From an uncultured Alphaproteobacteria bacterium (GTDB taxonomy: Bacteria; Pseudomonadota; Alphaproteobacteria; RF32; CAG-239), in assembly GCA_934271195.1 (NCBI GenBank), contig CAKQRB010000011.1, forward strand, positions 1-41,300: a stretch of DNA of 41,300 nt. The letters are read 5' to 3'. Every line of letters starts with the position of its first letter. Position 1 is the stretch's first letter. This document shows positions 23,530 through 31,497 of this stretch, in pieces. A program made the position numbers and the translations under genes. The notes beneath the pieces were generated by a model. That model did not search any database. It saw only the letters and a list, made by a program, of their open reading frames with translations, and had not been told where the DNA came from.

Positions 23530-24714
23530 ATGAGAATACTGATATATCGAAAAAGTGCCCTCATCGGCACACATGGCGGCATAGAAAAAATCGTCAGCAG
23601 CTTTGCCAATGCCTTTGCCGCCCGCGGTCATGAAGTCGTTATTTTGACAAGAGACAAAAGAAAAGGTTCTCTTTTCTTTCCCGTCGCCGCCTCAATCCGC
23701 TTGCTCAATCTGCACGACGCGGTGCGGAAAAACTGGGGAATATTCCGCCAAATCGGCTACAAAACGCTCTGTAGCTTCAAAAATGCCGTTGCTCTGCTGC
23801 AAAAGTTTTCGTTTTTTGACAGAGAAAAAGCAGTTGCAGACATCATATCTTCGCAAATCAGACGGATTAATCCGGACATCATACTTTCCTGCGGCATTGC
23901 CGATAGTGTAGATATTCTGCACGGACAACAAAACAAAATTCCGCTCATTCAAATGTTTCACAGCCTGCCGTCGGTATATTTTCACGCCCAAAAAAAAGTA
24001 ACCCGCGGCAATACGTCTCAAGCATTGGAAAAAATCTCTCTGGCTCAGGTTTTGCTCCCGTCTTTTGTAAAAAATCTGCAAAAATATTATAACGGAAAAA
24101 TTACAGTAATCGGTAATCCGGTAGACCAGACCGACAAAAACATCTCTTATGCCGCCAAAGACAAATATAAAATCATTTACATGGCCCGCCTTGATCAACA
24201 CAAACAGCAAGACTTGCTGATAAGGGCTTTTGCCCTGCTCGCACAGCAATATCCGCAATGGGAAGTCAATCTGTGGGGAAGTGCGGAAAAATCCAAACTG
24301 CAGGAACTTCAAAAACTGATTTCAGAACTTAAATTAGAAAAACAAGTCTTTCTGCGCGGCATAACGACAGAAGCGCAAAAAGAACTCCTCAAATCGGACA
24401 TCTGCGCTTTTCCGTCCGCTTTTGAAGGCTTCAGCCTAGCCTTGTCCGAAGCCATGGCTGTCGGACTCCCCTGTGTCGGCCTGAAAACAGCCAGTTGCGT
24501 TAATGAACTGATAGTTGACAATATCAACGGCAGCCTTACCGACGGCACGCCGGAAGACTTTGCCGCCAAACTGAGAATATTGATGGATTCTCCTGAAACC
24601 CGTCAACGTTTCGGCCTTGCCGGCAAAGAAATGATGAAGCGGTATAATCCGGAAATCATCTGGAATAAGTGGGAAGAGTTAATCAAAGAAACAATAGAGA
24701 AGCATCATGCCTGA
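23530..24714 (+). CDS. Glycosyltransferase family 4 enzyme
   Basis: A 394-residue GT-B glycosyltransferase. The N-terminal Rossmann half has the THGGIEKIVSSFANAFAARGHEV loop and MFHSLPS; the C-terminal half has the nucleotide-sugar region IIYMARLDQHKQQDLLIRAFAL and the E-x7-E motif FEGFSLALSEAMAVGLPCVG. This layout is typical of GT4 enzymes adding sugars to LPS core, O-antigen or exopolysaccharide. Donor and acceptor are unknown. A GGA ribosome site lies just before the start. It overlaps the following GT2 gene by 8 bases, so the two are co-translated. It resembles the minus-strand GT4 gene at 26711-27829, especially in the last 120 residues. Confidence 0.93.
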   Translation: MRILIYRKSALIGTHGGIEKIVSSFANAFAARGHEVVILTRDKRKGSLFFPVAASIRLLNLHDAVRKNWGIFRQIGYKTLCSFKNAVALLQKFSFFDREKAVADIISSQIRRINPDIILSCGIADSVDILHGQQNKIPLIQMFHSLPSVYFHAQKKVTRGNTSQALEKISLAQVLLPSFVKNLQKYYNGKITVIGNPVDQTDKNISYAAKDKYKIIYMARLDQHKQQDLLIRAFALLAQQYPQWEVNLWGSAEKSKLQELQKLISELKLEKQVFLRGITTEAQKELLKSDICAFPSAFEGFSLALSEAMAVGLPCVGLKTASCVNELIVDNINGSLTDGTPEDFAAKLRILMDSPETRQRFGLAGKEMMKRYNPEIIWNKWEELIKETIEKHHA

Positions 24715-25675
24715 AATTTCCGTCATCATGCCGGTTTACAATACCAAAACCCGACACCTGCAGCCGGCTGTCGCCAGTATCTTAAAACAGACTTTTGCCG
24801 ATTTTGAGCTTTTAATAATCGATGACTGCTCAACCGAAGATATATCCGACCTCATAAAAGATTTTGCTGATCCGCGCATCCGCTTTATAAAAGCCGAAAA
24901 AAACGGCGGCGCCGGCCAGGCCCGTAATCTCGGATTATCTCAGGCAAAAGGCAAATACATCGCTTTAATGGATTCTGATGACATTGCCCGTCCCCAACGT
25001 TTGCAAATCGAATATGATTATCTTGAACAACACCCGCAAATCGATGTCCTTGGTTCGTATATGCAACGCTTTCCGCAAAAAAAGACTCTAAAAGTACCGC
25101 TCAGACATGAAGACATTATCCATGAGAACATTTTTCTCAATTGCGCGCTGAACAACCCGTCTGTCATGTTCCGCCGCAATACCTCAATCTGCTATGAACC
25201 AAACCGACGTGTCGCCGAAGACTATGGTGTCTGGCTGGCTCAGGCAGATAAACTGCGCTTTGCAAACTTACCTGAAATCCTGATTGACTACCGTTGGGAA
25301 GGCCAAAATATCACCGTTACGCACAACAGCAAACAAAGCCTGTCTACGGCCGAACTTCAAACCTCCAAATGGATTGAAATTGCCCAATCCGGCACCATGC
25401 TTCAACCGTTGCTGATAAAATTTGTCTGCAAAGAAACACTCTCGGAAAAAGAAATCGCAAAAGTTGCCGATTTCATAACAACTTTATTGAAGAAAACGGA
25501 GAAAAATTCCTACCTAACCAACTCAAAAGCCGAAAAATATCTGCAAAAACTACTCAAACGAATCATCCGCAAAACACCGGACAAAGACTATGCCCGCCGC
25601 CTGTGTCGCTCTCCTCTTGCCCGAATGCTGAAACTGCCGTTTTTGTTCAAACTAAAAATAAAACTGAGCAGATAA
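24707..25675 (+). CDS. Glycosyltransferase family 2 enzyme
   Basis: A 322-residue inverting GT-A transferase. The N-terminal domain has SVIMPVYNTKTRHLQPAVAS, the LLIIDDCSTEDI donor loop, GGAGQARNLGL and the metal-binding DxD as ALMDSDDIARPQRL. A later ED motif (VAEDYGVWLA) supplies the catalytic base region. The last 90 residues are basic and helical, as in many surface-polysaccharide GT2 enzymes. Its start overlaps the upstream GT4 by 8 bases. The gene converges with the minus-strand GT92 gene, with a terminator between. Sugar specificity unknown. Confidence 0.93.
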   Translation: MPEISVIMPVYNTKTRHLQPAVASILKQTFADFELLIIDDCSTEDISDLIKDFADPRIRFIKAEKNGGAGQARNLGLSQAKGKYIALMDSDDIARPQRLQIEYDYLEQHPQIDVLGSYMQRFPQKKTLKVPLRHEDIIHENIFLNCALNNPSVMFRRNTSICYEPNRRVAEDYGVWLAQADKLRFANLPEILIDYRWEGQNITVTHNSKQSLSTAELQTSKWIEIAQSGTMLQPLLIKFVCKETLSEKEIAKVADFITTLLKKTEKNSYLTNSKAEKYLQKLLKRIIRKTPDKDYARRLCRSPLARMLKLPFLFKLKIKLSR

Positions 25676-25696
25676 CATTTCTTTTGAAGACATCAA

Positions 25697-25732
25697 AACG
25701 GCGACAATTTTGCCTTTGCCGCCGTTGTTTTT
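25697..25732. terminator. Terminator between convergent glycan gene sets
   Basis: AACGGCG (25697-25703) pairs with CGCCGTT (25720-25726) and six T follow shortly; A residues on the left side give a weaker T tract on the minus strand. It separates the plus-strand GT4-GT2 pair from the minus-strand genes. Confidence 0.7.
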
Positions 25733-25747
25733 TATTATCTCCGCTTC

Positions 25748-26635
25748 TTAAGCTTTCATCCGCATTTTAAGCTTGGCAAGATATTTGAAAATACTAAAGT
25801 CAGATTTATTACAAATCTCCTCACACCAGAAAAACATATCCCATGGCCGACGGTTTTCCGAAGTCTGATAATACGCATCGCCGACAATCATCTTTTTTTT
25901 GGCCCAGTATTCTGCGCTCTTGCTGTAATAATGATTAATCTGTACATCAGCCTTTTTCCGACAGCTCCCCGGCATAAAAAACAAAACGGCATTATCCGGC
26001 GCCAGCTTGCCCCAGATTTTGAACCGGCAATAATGCGGAATACGAAAATCCTTAATCCGCTTCGACCAATGCGTATTCAAAAACATTTTGGAACTGGAGA
26101 TAATGTCGGAACAAACCGTAAACTGCTCAATCAGCGTCTTTGAGCGGTCTTCTTCTGTCACGCCGGCAGACCCGAACATCCGCCAAAAGGCAGAAACCAG
26201 AGGATAACGCTCATAATTTTTGAGCCAGTCTGGAATAGATTTCCACTTTATCGGACAAACATATTCATCCAGATCAATAAAGCCGATCCAATTACTCTCA
26301 CCGCTGTATTTCGCCACACAATCATTATAGGCCGCCCGCTGTCCGTGTTCTACCGGCCAGTCCGTCAGTGTCACAATGCCATCTTTGATATACGGCGCCA
26401 AAACCTTTTTATAATTGTCGTCCGAAAAATTATTATACAAATAAAAATGCTCTACACCCGCAGTCAGATGATATTCAATCCACTCCCGCAAATATTTTCC
26501 TTCATTTTTAAAAATAGCACAGACGGAAACATAATATTTCTTATCGAATTTCTGCTTCCGATAAAACAACCGGATAAGAAAAAGGTAAAAAATATTCCGA
26601 ACAACTTTCAAATAACCACTCAGTTTTTTCATCAT
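25748..26635 (-). CDS. Glycosyltransferase family 92-like protein
   Basis: A 295-residue protein of the GT92 (former DUF23) type. The core pattern is YVSVCAIFKNEGKYLREWI, EYHLTAGVEHFYLYNN, then DWP...AYNDC and the metal-site motif IGFIDLDEYVCP (about residues 117-128), all characteristic. The N-terminal 30 residues are hydrophobic/basic, possibly associating with the membrane. Known GT92 enzymes add galactose and related sugars; bacterial members sit in LPS and capsule loci, so a surface-glycan role is likely here. AAGGAAAA precedes two adjacent ATG codons (26635 and 26632); either could start. It is 75 bases downstream of the minus-strand GT4 gene and may be the last of a four-gene set. Confidence 0.88.
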   Translation of the reverse strand: MMKKLSGYLKVVRNIFYLFLIRLFYRKQKFDKKYYVSVCAIFKNEGKYLREWIEYHLTAGVEHFYLYNNFSDDNYKKVLAPYIKDGIVTLTDWPVEHGQRAAYNDCVAKYSGESNWIGFIDLDEYVCPIKWKSIPDWLKNYERYPLVSAFWRMFGSAGVTEEDRSKTLIEQFTVCSDIISSSKMFLNTHWSKRIKDFRIPHYCRFKIWGKLAPDNAVLFFMPGSCRKKADVQINHYYSKSAEYWAKKKMIVGDAYYQTSENRRPWDMFFWCEEICNKSDFSIFKYLAKLKMRMKA

Positions 26636-26710
26636 TTTTCCTTATATATGACAATGCCTGACAAGGTGTAATCCTATTACGGCCATAGTCAGGCTAAAAA
26701 TTATAATATG

Positions 26711-27829
26711 TTATTTTTGTTTGATTGTCCTTCTGATCAGCTCATCCCACTGCCCGGCTACAATCTCCGGCGCGTAAGCCTTCATGTCTTCAACGGCATT
26801 TTTGCCAAGCCTGATACGCAGGTCTTTGTCCGTCATCAGCAGCCTGAGCTTTTCGGCAAAATCATCAACATCCTTTGCCAGATACCCATTATGCCCGTCC
26901 ACAATCAGCTCGTTGACCGACGGCGTTTCCTTAAAGCCGACACTGGGCAGTCCAATAGCCATACCATCAGCCAGAGCCAAAGAAAACCCCTCATGCAGGC
27001 TGGCAAAAGCGTGAATATCGGCCGTGCGGTAGACTTCCTGAATATTATCGCTAAATCCCATAATATGAATATTCTTCTCTATTCCGTATTTCCGCGCCAG
27101 AGCCATCAGCTCTTCATTATAATTCTGATACTTCTGCAACCCCCAGAACTCTATGACCCAGTCCGGAAAATCTTTGGCAATCTTAGCAAAAGCCTCCACA
27201 ATCAGATGCTGGCGCTTGCCTTCTTTTTCCACCCGCGCCACATAGATAATGCGCTTTTTCTCATTTTCCAAATCAACACGCCCGCTCTCTGGAATTTGTA
27301 CGACTTCATTCGGCACCGTTGCTACGTTAACCTTGCCAAAATAAGGCGCAATCGTCTTTTCGTAAGACTTCATCAGCACATGAAAAACGCTGACCTGCGC
27401 GGCGCACTTTTTATAAATCTTCCATTTTGAACGCTTCTGAAAACGTCCGAGCATAGCCGGCGGATAACAATGCATCATCATCACAATCGGAATATTATGC
27501 TTCTGCAAAAATGCCACATTATACAAATCAACTAAGAAATAACAAAAGATAATATCTGGCTTTTCTTGTTCAATAAATTTGTTAAAGCGAAACACCGACG
27601 TTCCCAAAACCTCTCTGATCCGACGCCATAAATTCACCAGCAGATTTTCGGTCTTGCCGTTCAGGTTGGTAAACTTAACTCCGTCCGGCAAAACCACACC
27701 ACTGCCCTGCTTGCGATAAGTATCACAGACGACATGAACCTCATGCCCTTTCAAAACAAGCGAGCTGACGAACTGCCCCAAAAATTTTGTATTCAAAACA
27801 TTGCGGTCTTTCACCACCATAATCTTCAT
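26711..27829 (-). CDS. Glycosyltransferase family 4 enzyme (EX7D variant)
   Basis: A 372-residue GT-B enzyme of the GT4 type: N-terminal MKIMVVKDRNVLNTKFL with a GHEVHVVCD strand, and a C-terminal nucleotide-sugar domain with IIYVARVEKEGKRQHLIVEAFA and HEGFSLALADGMAIGLPSVG. In that motif the second acidic residue of the usual E-x7-E is an aspartate, unlike the paralogue at 23530-24714, which keeps glutamate; the change is conservative but worth noting. It overlaps the upstream ParB/Srx-like gene by 4 bases (ATGA), implying translational coupling. Probably part of LPS or capsule assembly; substrate unknown. Confidence 0.92.
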   Translation of the reverse strand: MKIMVVKDRNVLNTKFLGQFVSSLVLKGHEVHVVCDTYRKQGSGVVLPDGVKFTNLNGKTENLLVNLWRRIREVLGTSVFRFNKFIEQEKPDIIFCYFLVDLYNVAFLQKHNIPIVMMMHCYPPAMLGRFQKRSKWKIYKKCAAQVSVFHVLMKSYEKTIAPYFGKVNVATVPNEVVQIPESGRVDLENEKKRIIYVARVEKEGKRQHLIVEAFAKIAKDFPDWVIEFWGLQKYQNYNEELMALARKYGIEKNIHIMGFSDNIQEVYRTADIHAFASLHEGFSLALADGMAIGLPSVGFKETPSVNELIVDGHNGYLAKDVDDFAEKLRLLMTDKDLRIRLGKNAVEDMKAYAPEIVAGQWDELIRRTIKQK

Positions 27830-28494
27830 TTTCTCATTCCTCTTATTTTGGCAACAATTTTTTCAAAAAAAGCCATAAATCTGGGCGATGGCACTGACGT
27901 CCAAAAACAAACCGTCAGCTTGTCAATCCCAAGTTCCTCACAAATATTCAGGCGGTGATGCCCTTGAAAAAGCTGATCCCTTGCCCCGAGATTGCGGTTA
28001 ATCATCACAAAAATCGGCGACTTGTCATCATAACCATTCTGCTTCAAAGACTGATAAAGCGCGTCATAACGCTTATGCCGCTCTTCCAGACTCATAGCCC
28101 AGCGCTTGTTGGTCCAGTTATAGGCATTTTCTTCATCACGCACGCCGCGCTTGAGCTTCATTGACAAAACATCCTGTAGCCGCATATGAAAACGCACAAT
28201 TCCTTCTCGATAAAAATGGCGTTTCAGCGGCTTGAGCAAATTAATAAAAAAACCAAACAGCGGATGATAAGTATAATAAACAAACCGAACAGGATAATAT
28301 TCCTCACCTGCAGCCTGCGCCTTTTCCAAGGTTTCGGTACCGGAAAACAGCGTTTCTTTTTGCTTTTCCTTACGGCTTCCCGCCATAACCAACGGTTCGC
28401 CGCCGGCCGCATATTCTGTATTTTTTTCAAGCAAAAGCAATTCTGCAATCGGCAGCAAATAAGTCTCGGAAGAACAAGCCAGATATTTTTTCAT
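27826..28494 (-). CDS. ParB/sulfiredoxin-fold-like protein in a glycan operon
   Basis: A 222-residue protein I do not recognise as a named family. Residues about 141-200 look like the ParB/Srx fold: RYDALYQSLKQNGYDD, a strand IFVMINRN, then the FQGHHRLNICEELGI motif with GHHR at 178-181 and a closing strand LTVCFW, matching the core (D/E)GHHR(L) seen in ParB-like and sulfiredoxin proteins that bind nucleotides. The first 140 residues are specific and basic. It lies between a GT4 (4-base overlap) and a GT2 gene (6-base gap) and so is firmly in the glycan operon. It might be a kinase, nucleotidase or other nucleotide-dependent modifying enzyme of the glycan; all inference. Confidence 0.8.
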   Translation of the reverse strand: MKKYLACSSETYLLPIAELLLLEKNTEYAAGGEPLVMAGSRKEKQKETLFSGTETLEKAQAAGEEYYPVRFVYYTYHPLFGFFINLLKPLKRHFYREGIVRFHMRLQDVLSMKLKRGVRDEENAYNWTNKRWAMSLEERHKRYDALYQSLKQNGYDDKSPIFVMINRNLGARDQLFQGHHRLNICEELGIDKLTVCFWTSVPSPRFMAFFEKIVAKIRGMRK

Positions 28495-28500
28495 ATGATC

Positions 28501-29436
28501 TCAGGCCTTTTTCGGACGCAACACGCCGGTCTTAATGTTCTTGAAAAGCAGAGCCATCTTGTCCAGCTTTTTCATATCAGGCTGCGGTTTGAAAAGTTTG
28601 GTATAAAGATAAAGCGGAAAAGCTGCCGTCAGCATCGGACACTTTTTGATTTTGCGAATATATTTCCAATAAGCCGAAACCGCGCGCACATTGAGTTTTG
28701 CCCGAATATCACAATCCAGATGCGAACGGAGTTTGATAAAATCGTAATAAGCCAGAAAGCGATCATGGTCGAGCTGGATTTTATTGCCGGAAAGATTGCC
28801 GTCTTCTTTCGGAACCAAAACGACATTTGCAAACATCTTGACAATTCCGTTGGCATAAAAAGCCGCACGCAGCGGAATAGTCTCATCTTGAATAAATACG
28901 TCTTCATCGGCACCGCCGGCTTTTTGCAGCACATCACGCTTAATCAACTGCCCCATCCGCGTAAAACGCCCGTCCAACACCGCGCGCAAAGCATCTTTGC
29001 GGTAATAATATTTGAAACCGTTTCTCATAAACTCATTCGTCAGTTCTTCTGCCAACTTTCCGGTTTTGGTAAAAGTGCCGTAAACCATATCGGCGTCATA
29101 TTCTTCTGCCAGCGCGATCATTCTCTCGGTTGAATCAATCGGAAAAATATCGTCAGAATCAAGCATTCTCACATATTTTCCATGCGCCAGAGCAATCCCC
29201 TGATTAATCCGGATAGAAATTCCCTGATTCTTAGAATTTCGCACAATCTGCACATTCGGCAACCCTTTGGTCATTTCCTCAATAATCTCTACCGAACGGT
29301 CTTGAGATACGTCATCTACAAAAATAAACTCTGGATTTTTCAAACCGCTCTGATTCAACAATGCTTTTAACACTGACGGCAAAAATTTTTCTTTATTATA
29401 AACTGTCATCACAAAAGAGACGTCAATATCCGGCAT
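28501..29436 (-). CDS. Glycosyltransferase family 2 enzyme
   Basis: A 311-residue GT-A transferase, first gene of the minus-strand glycan set. SFVMTVYNKEKFLPSVLKAL, the FIFVDDVSQDRS donor loop, NQGISIRINQGI and the metal DxD (RMLDSDDIFP at about residues 91-100) are as expected. A later QDE motif (VFIQDETIPLRAAF) marks the acceptor/catalytic-base side. The C-terminal 80 residues are basic. The order GT2, ParB/Srx-like, GT4, GT92 on one strand with very short spacing suggests a single transcript. Sugar specificity unknown. Confidence 0.93.
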   Translation of the reverse strand: MPDIDVSFVMTVYNKEKFLPSVLKALLNQSGLKNPEFIFVDDVSQDRSVEIIEEMTKGLPNVQIVRNSKNQGISIRINQGIALAHGKYVRMLDSDDIFPIDSTERMIALAEEYDADMVYGTFTKTGKLAEELTNEFMRNGFKYYYRKDALRAVLDGRFTRMGQLIKRDVLQKAGGADEDVFIQDETIPLRAAFYANGIVKMFANVVLVPKEDGNLSGNKIQLDHDRFLAYYDFIKLRSHLDCDIRAKLNVRAVSAYWKYIRKIKKCPMLTAAFPLYLYTKLFKPQPDMKKLDKMALLFKNIKTGVLRPKKA

Positions 29437-29516
29437 TACAGTCCTCGTAAAAGTTAAAGTTTCGCTTTATCCTATGCCAAAAACCCCGCCTTGGCAAGTC
29501 CGAAAACAAAGTTATC

Positions 29517-29542
29517 AAAAAGGACTGACACCTCAGCCCTTT
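29517..29542 (-). terminator. Terminator of the DUF362 ferredoxin gene
   Basis: CTGA/TCAG with an outer AAAGG/CCTTT segment, one mismatch between, forms a stem at 29519-29542; five T follow on the minus strand. It is directly after the stop of the 29548-30672 gene. Confidence 0.6.
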
Positions 29543-29547
29543 CTTTT

Positions 29548-30672
29548 TTATTTAACCTCAATCAATTCATAAGCCCTGCTGCCGAGACCGATTTTTTCGG
29601 CATGGCTCAGACAGGCCTCCCAGTTGGTATCAGGATGCAGCAGATAAAATTTATCTTTGCCGCAGCAATGGTCATGGCATTTCTCACTCAACTCGTTATC
29701 CGTCATCAATGCCGGCGCGTTAATCACCATATCAGCACAAGCCTGATCCAGTGCCACCGGATCAAAAGAAGCGGCAATTCCCAAATCCGGCACAAAAGCG
29801 GCATCATTTCTGTCCCAACAGTCGCATTCCGGTGACACGTTCATAATAAAGCTGATATGAAAGTTCGGCTTGTCTTTCAAAACCGCCTTTGTATATTCGG
29901 CAATTTTATAATTCAGCTCTTCGGAAGAATTGTAACCGGACACGACAGCCCCGTTAAACTGACACAAAGCCACACACTGCCCGCAGCCCACACAATTGTC
30001 ATAATTAATTTCGGCCTTGCGTGTTTGCTTGTTGACATGAACGGCATCATGCGCGCAATGTCTTTCACAAACGCCGCAACCGACACAATTATCTGCATCA
30101 ATTTTCGGCTGAGCCGTACAGTGCATTTCCAGTTTGCCGGGAACGGCGCCGCCGCCCATGCCGAGATTTTTCAATGTACCGCCGAAGCCGGCCATTTCAT
30201 GCCCCTTAAAATGCGTCAGAGAAATAATGACATCGGCGTCAACCAAAGCCGTTCCGATTTTCGGTGCCTTACAGTATTCTCCGTTGATTTCAACTTCACG
30301 GTAATCTGTCCCTTTTAATCCGTCGGCAATAATCACCTGCGCTTGTGCCGAAATCGGATTAAACCCGTTTTCCATCGCGCTTTGCAAATGGTCAACAGCG
30401 TTTGCCCTGCGGCCGGAATACAAAGTGTTGCAATCGGTTAAAAACGGCTTAGCCCCCAAACCGCGCAGAATATTCACAATTTTTGCGGCATAATTCGGAC
30501 GCAGATAGGCCAGATTTCCAGGCTCCCCAAAGTGAATTTTTATCGCTGCGAACTGGTCTTTGAAATCAATTTTCTCAATACCGGCACGTTTCACCAGACG
30601 CTCCAGCTTTCCGAGCAGGCCGCCGTCGCCGCGCGCTCTCAGATTCGTAAAAAAAACTTGTGATTTTTCCAT
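29548..30672 (-). CDS. DUF362 protein with two 4Fe-4S clusters
   Basis: A 374-residue cytoplasmic protein. The N- and C-terminal parts are the DUF362 domain (FKDQFAAIKIHFGEPGN, THFKGHEMAGFGGTLKNLG), interrupted at about residues 190-245 by two ferredoxin-type motifs, CVGCGVCERHC and CVGCGQCVALC, each with a trailing cysteine-proline-like partner (here alanine or glutamine in the proline place). A cysteine-rich C-terminal stretch (CHDHCCGK) may bind another metal. The family is common in anaerobes and presumed to transfer electrons, but its substrate is not known. GGAGG precedes the start. It is divergent from ybaK. Anaerobic lifestyle is consistent, not proven. Confidence 0.93.
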   Translation of the reverse strand: MEKSQVFFTNLRARGDGGLLGKLERLVKRAGIEKIDFKDQFAAIKIHFGEPGNLAYLRPNYAAKIVNILRGLGAKPFLTDCNTLYSGRRANAVDHLQSAMENGFNPISAQAQVIIADGLKGTDYREVEINGEYCKAPKIGTALVDADVIISLTHFKGHEMAGFGGTLKNLGMGGGAVPGKLEMHCTAQPKIDADNCVGCGVCERHCAHDAVHVNKQTRKAEINYDNCVGCGQCVALCQFNGAVVSGYNSSEELNYKIAEYTKAVLKDKPNFHISFIMNVSPECDCWDRNDAAFVPDLGIAASFDPVALDQACADMVINAPALMTDNELSEKCHDHCCGKDKFYLLHPDTNWEACLSHAEKIGLGSRAYELIEVK

Positions 30673-30802
30673 AATGTTAACCTCCGTTATAAACAGAAAT
30701 TACCCCAAATAATTTATTTTTGCAAAGCTTATTTACAAAAAAACTTTCTGCTATAAAATAACAAAAATTTATTCCGTTTGATAATAAATACCGGAGAAAA
30801 AA

Positions 30803-31273
30803 ATGGATTTCAAAACCAATGCCATGCGCATCCTTGACAAACAAAAAATTCCTTACAAACACTACTGCTATGCCGACAAACCGACAACCTGCGGAACCGA
30901 AGTCGCTGCCGTCTTAGGCCAAAATCCGGCTCAGGTTTTCAAAACGCTGGTAACGGTAAGCAAATCCAGACAACATTATGTCTTCATGCTTCCGGTAGAT
31001 AAAGAACTTGATCTGAAAAAAGCGGCGGCCAGCGTTGGCGAAAAAGCCGTAGACATGCTCAAATCCAAAGAACTGCTGCCGCTGACCGGCTATATCCACG
31101 GCGGCTGCTCGCCGATTGGCATGAAAAAATTCTTCACCACCACGATTGACAGCTCGGCTCAAAATTTTGAAACCATAATTTACAGCGCCGGCAAAATTGG
31201 CTATCAGATAGAAACTTCCCTTGCCGACCTGCAAAAGGTCATTCGTTTTCAGTTGGCCGATATTACGGAATAA
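30803..31273 (+). CDS. ybaK: Cys-tRNA(Pro) deacylase YbaK
   Basis: Trans-editing enzyme that removes cysteine mischarged on tRNA-Pro, protecting translational fidelity. The 156-residue product has the YbaK/EbsC fold: N-terminal MRILDKQKIPYKHYCY, the VFKTLVT strand with the conserved lysine (about residue 47), the LPVDKELDLKKAA loop and the glycine-rich YIHGGCSPIGMKK block near residue 100. Length is normal. CGGAG is the ribosome site. It is divergent from the DUF362 gene and followed by a short untranslated region. Some relatives (ProX/INS) edit Ala-tRNA(Pro) instead; the lysine and GGXSPXG motif favour YbaK. Confidence 0.95.
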   Translation: MDFKTNAMRILDKQKIPYKHYCYADKPTTCGTEVAAVLGQNPAQVFKTLVTVSKSRQHYVFMLPVDKELDLKKAAASVGEKAVDMLKSKELLPLTGYIHGGCSPIGMKKFFTTTIDSSAQNFETIIYSAGKIGYQIETSLADLQKVIRFQLADITE

Positions 31274-31313
31274 CAAAAAAAGCAGCCGTTTAAAAATTCC
31301 GCTGCCGTAATAG

Positions 31314-31445
31314 TCCGTTTTCAACTACGAAAGGATTAAAAAAAATCTGGAACTACGATTCAAACAAGGTACGGCAACAGCGGACATTTCAAACAAACCG
31401 GCTGCTCTGGACTGGTTATACAAAGCCAATCTGAAAATAATCTGA
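31314..31445 (+). pseudogene. Possible gene remnant without start codon
   Basis: An open frame of 43 codons has no ATG, GTG or TTG start but has protein-like composition (NYERIKKNLELRFKQG, then TATADISNKPAALDWLYKANL) and ends with TGA at 31445. I do not recognise it. It could be the 3' end of a gene lost between ybaK and the eptA terminator, or a chance open frame; coding use is suggested only by composition. Confidence 0.25.
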
Positions 31446-31452
31446 AATTTTA

Positions 31453-31490
31453 TAAAAAAAATAAGGCAGTGCCTGCAACACTGCCCTTAT
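31453..31490 (-). terminator. Terminator of eptA
   Basis: GGCAGTG (31465-31471) pairs with CACTGCC (31479-31485), extended by ATAA/TTAT with one bulged base, and eight T follow on the minus strand. It lies eight bases past the stop. Confidence 0.85.
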
Positions 31491-31497
31491 AACGCTT

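Noticed and set aside
31275..31305. Hairpin directly after ybaK as its terminator
   Set aside because: GCAGC/GCTGC pairs, but the T run lies only on the minus strand, the wrong direction for ybaK; it may be a secondary stop for eptA read-through.
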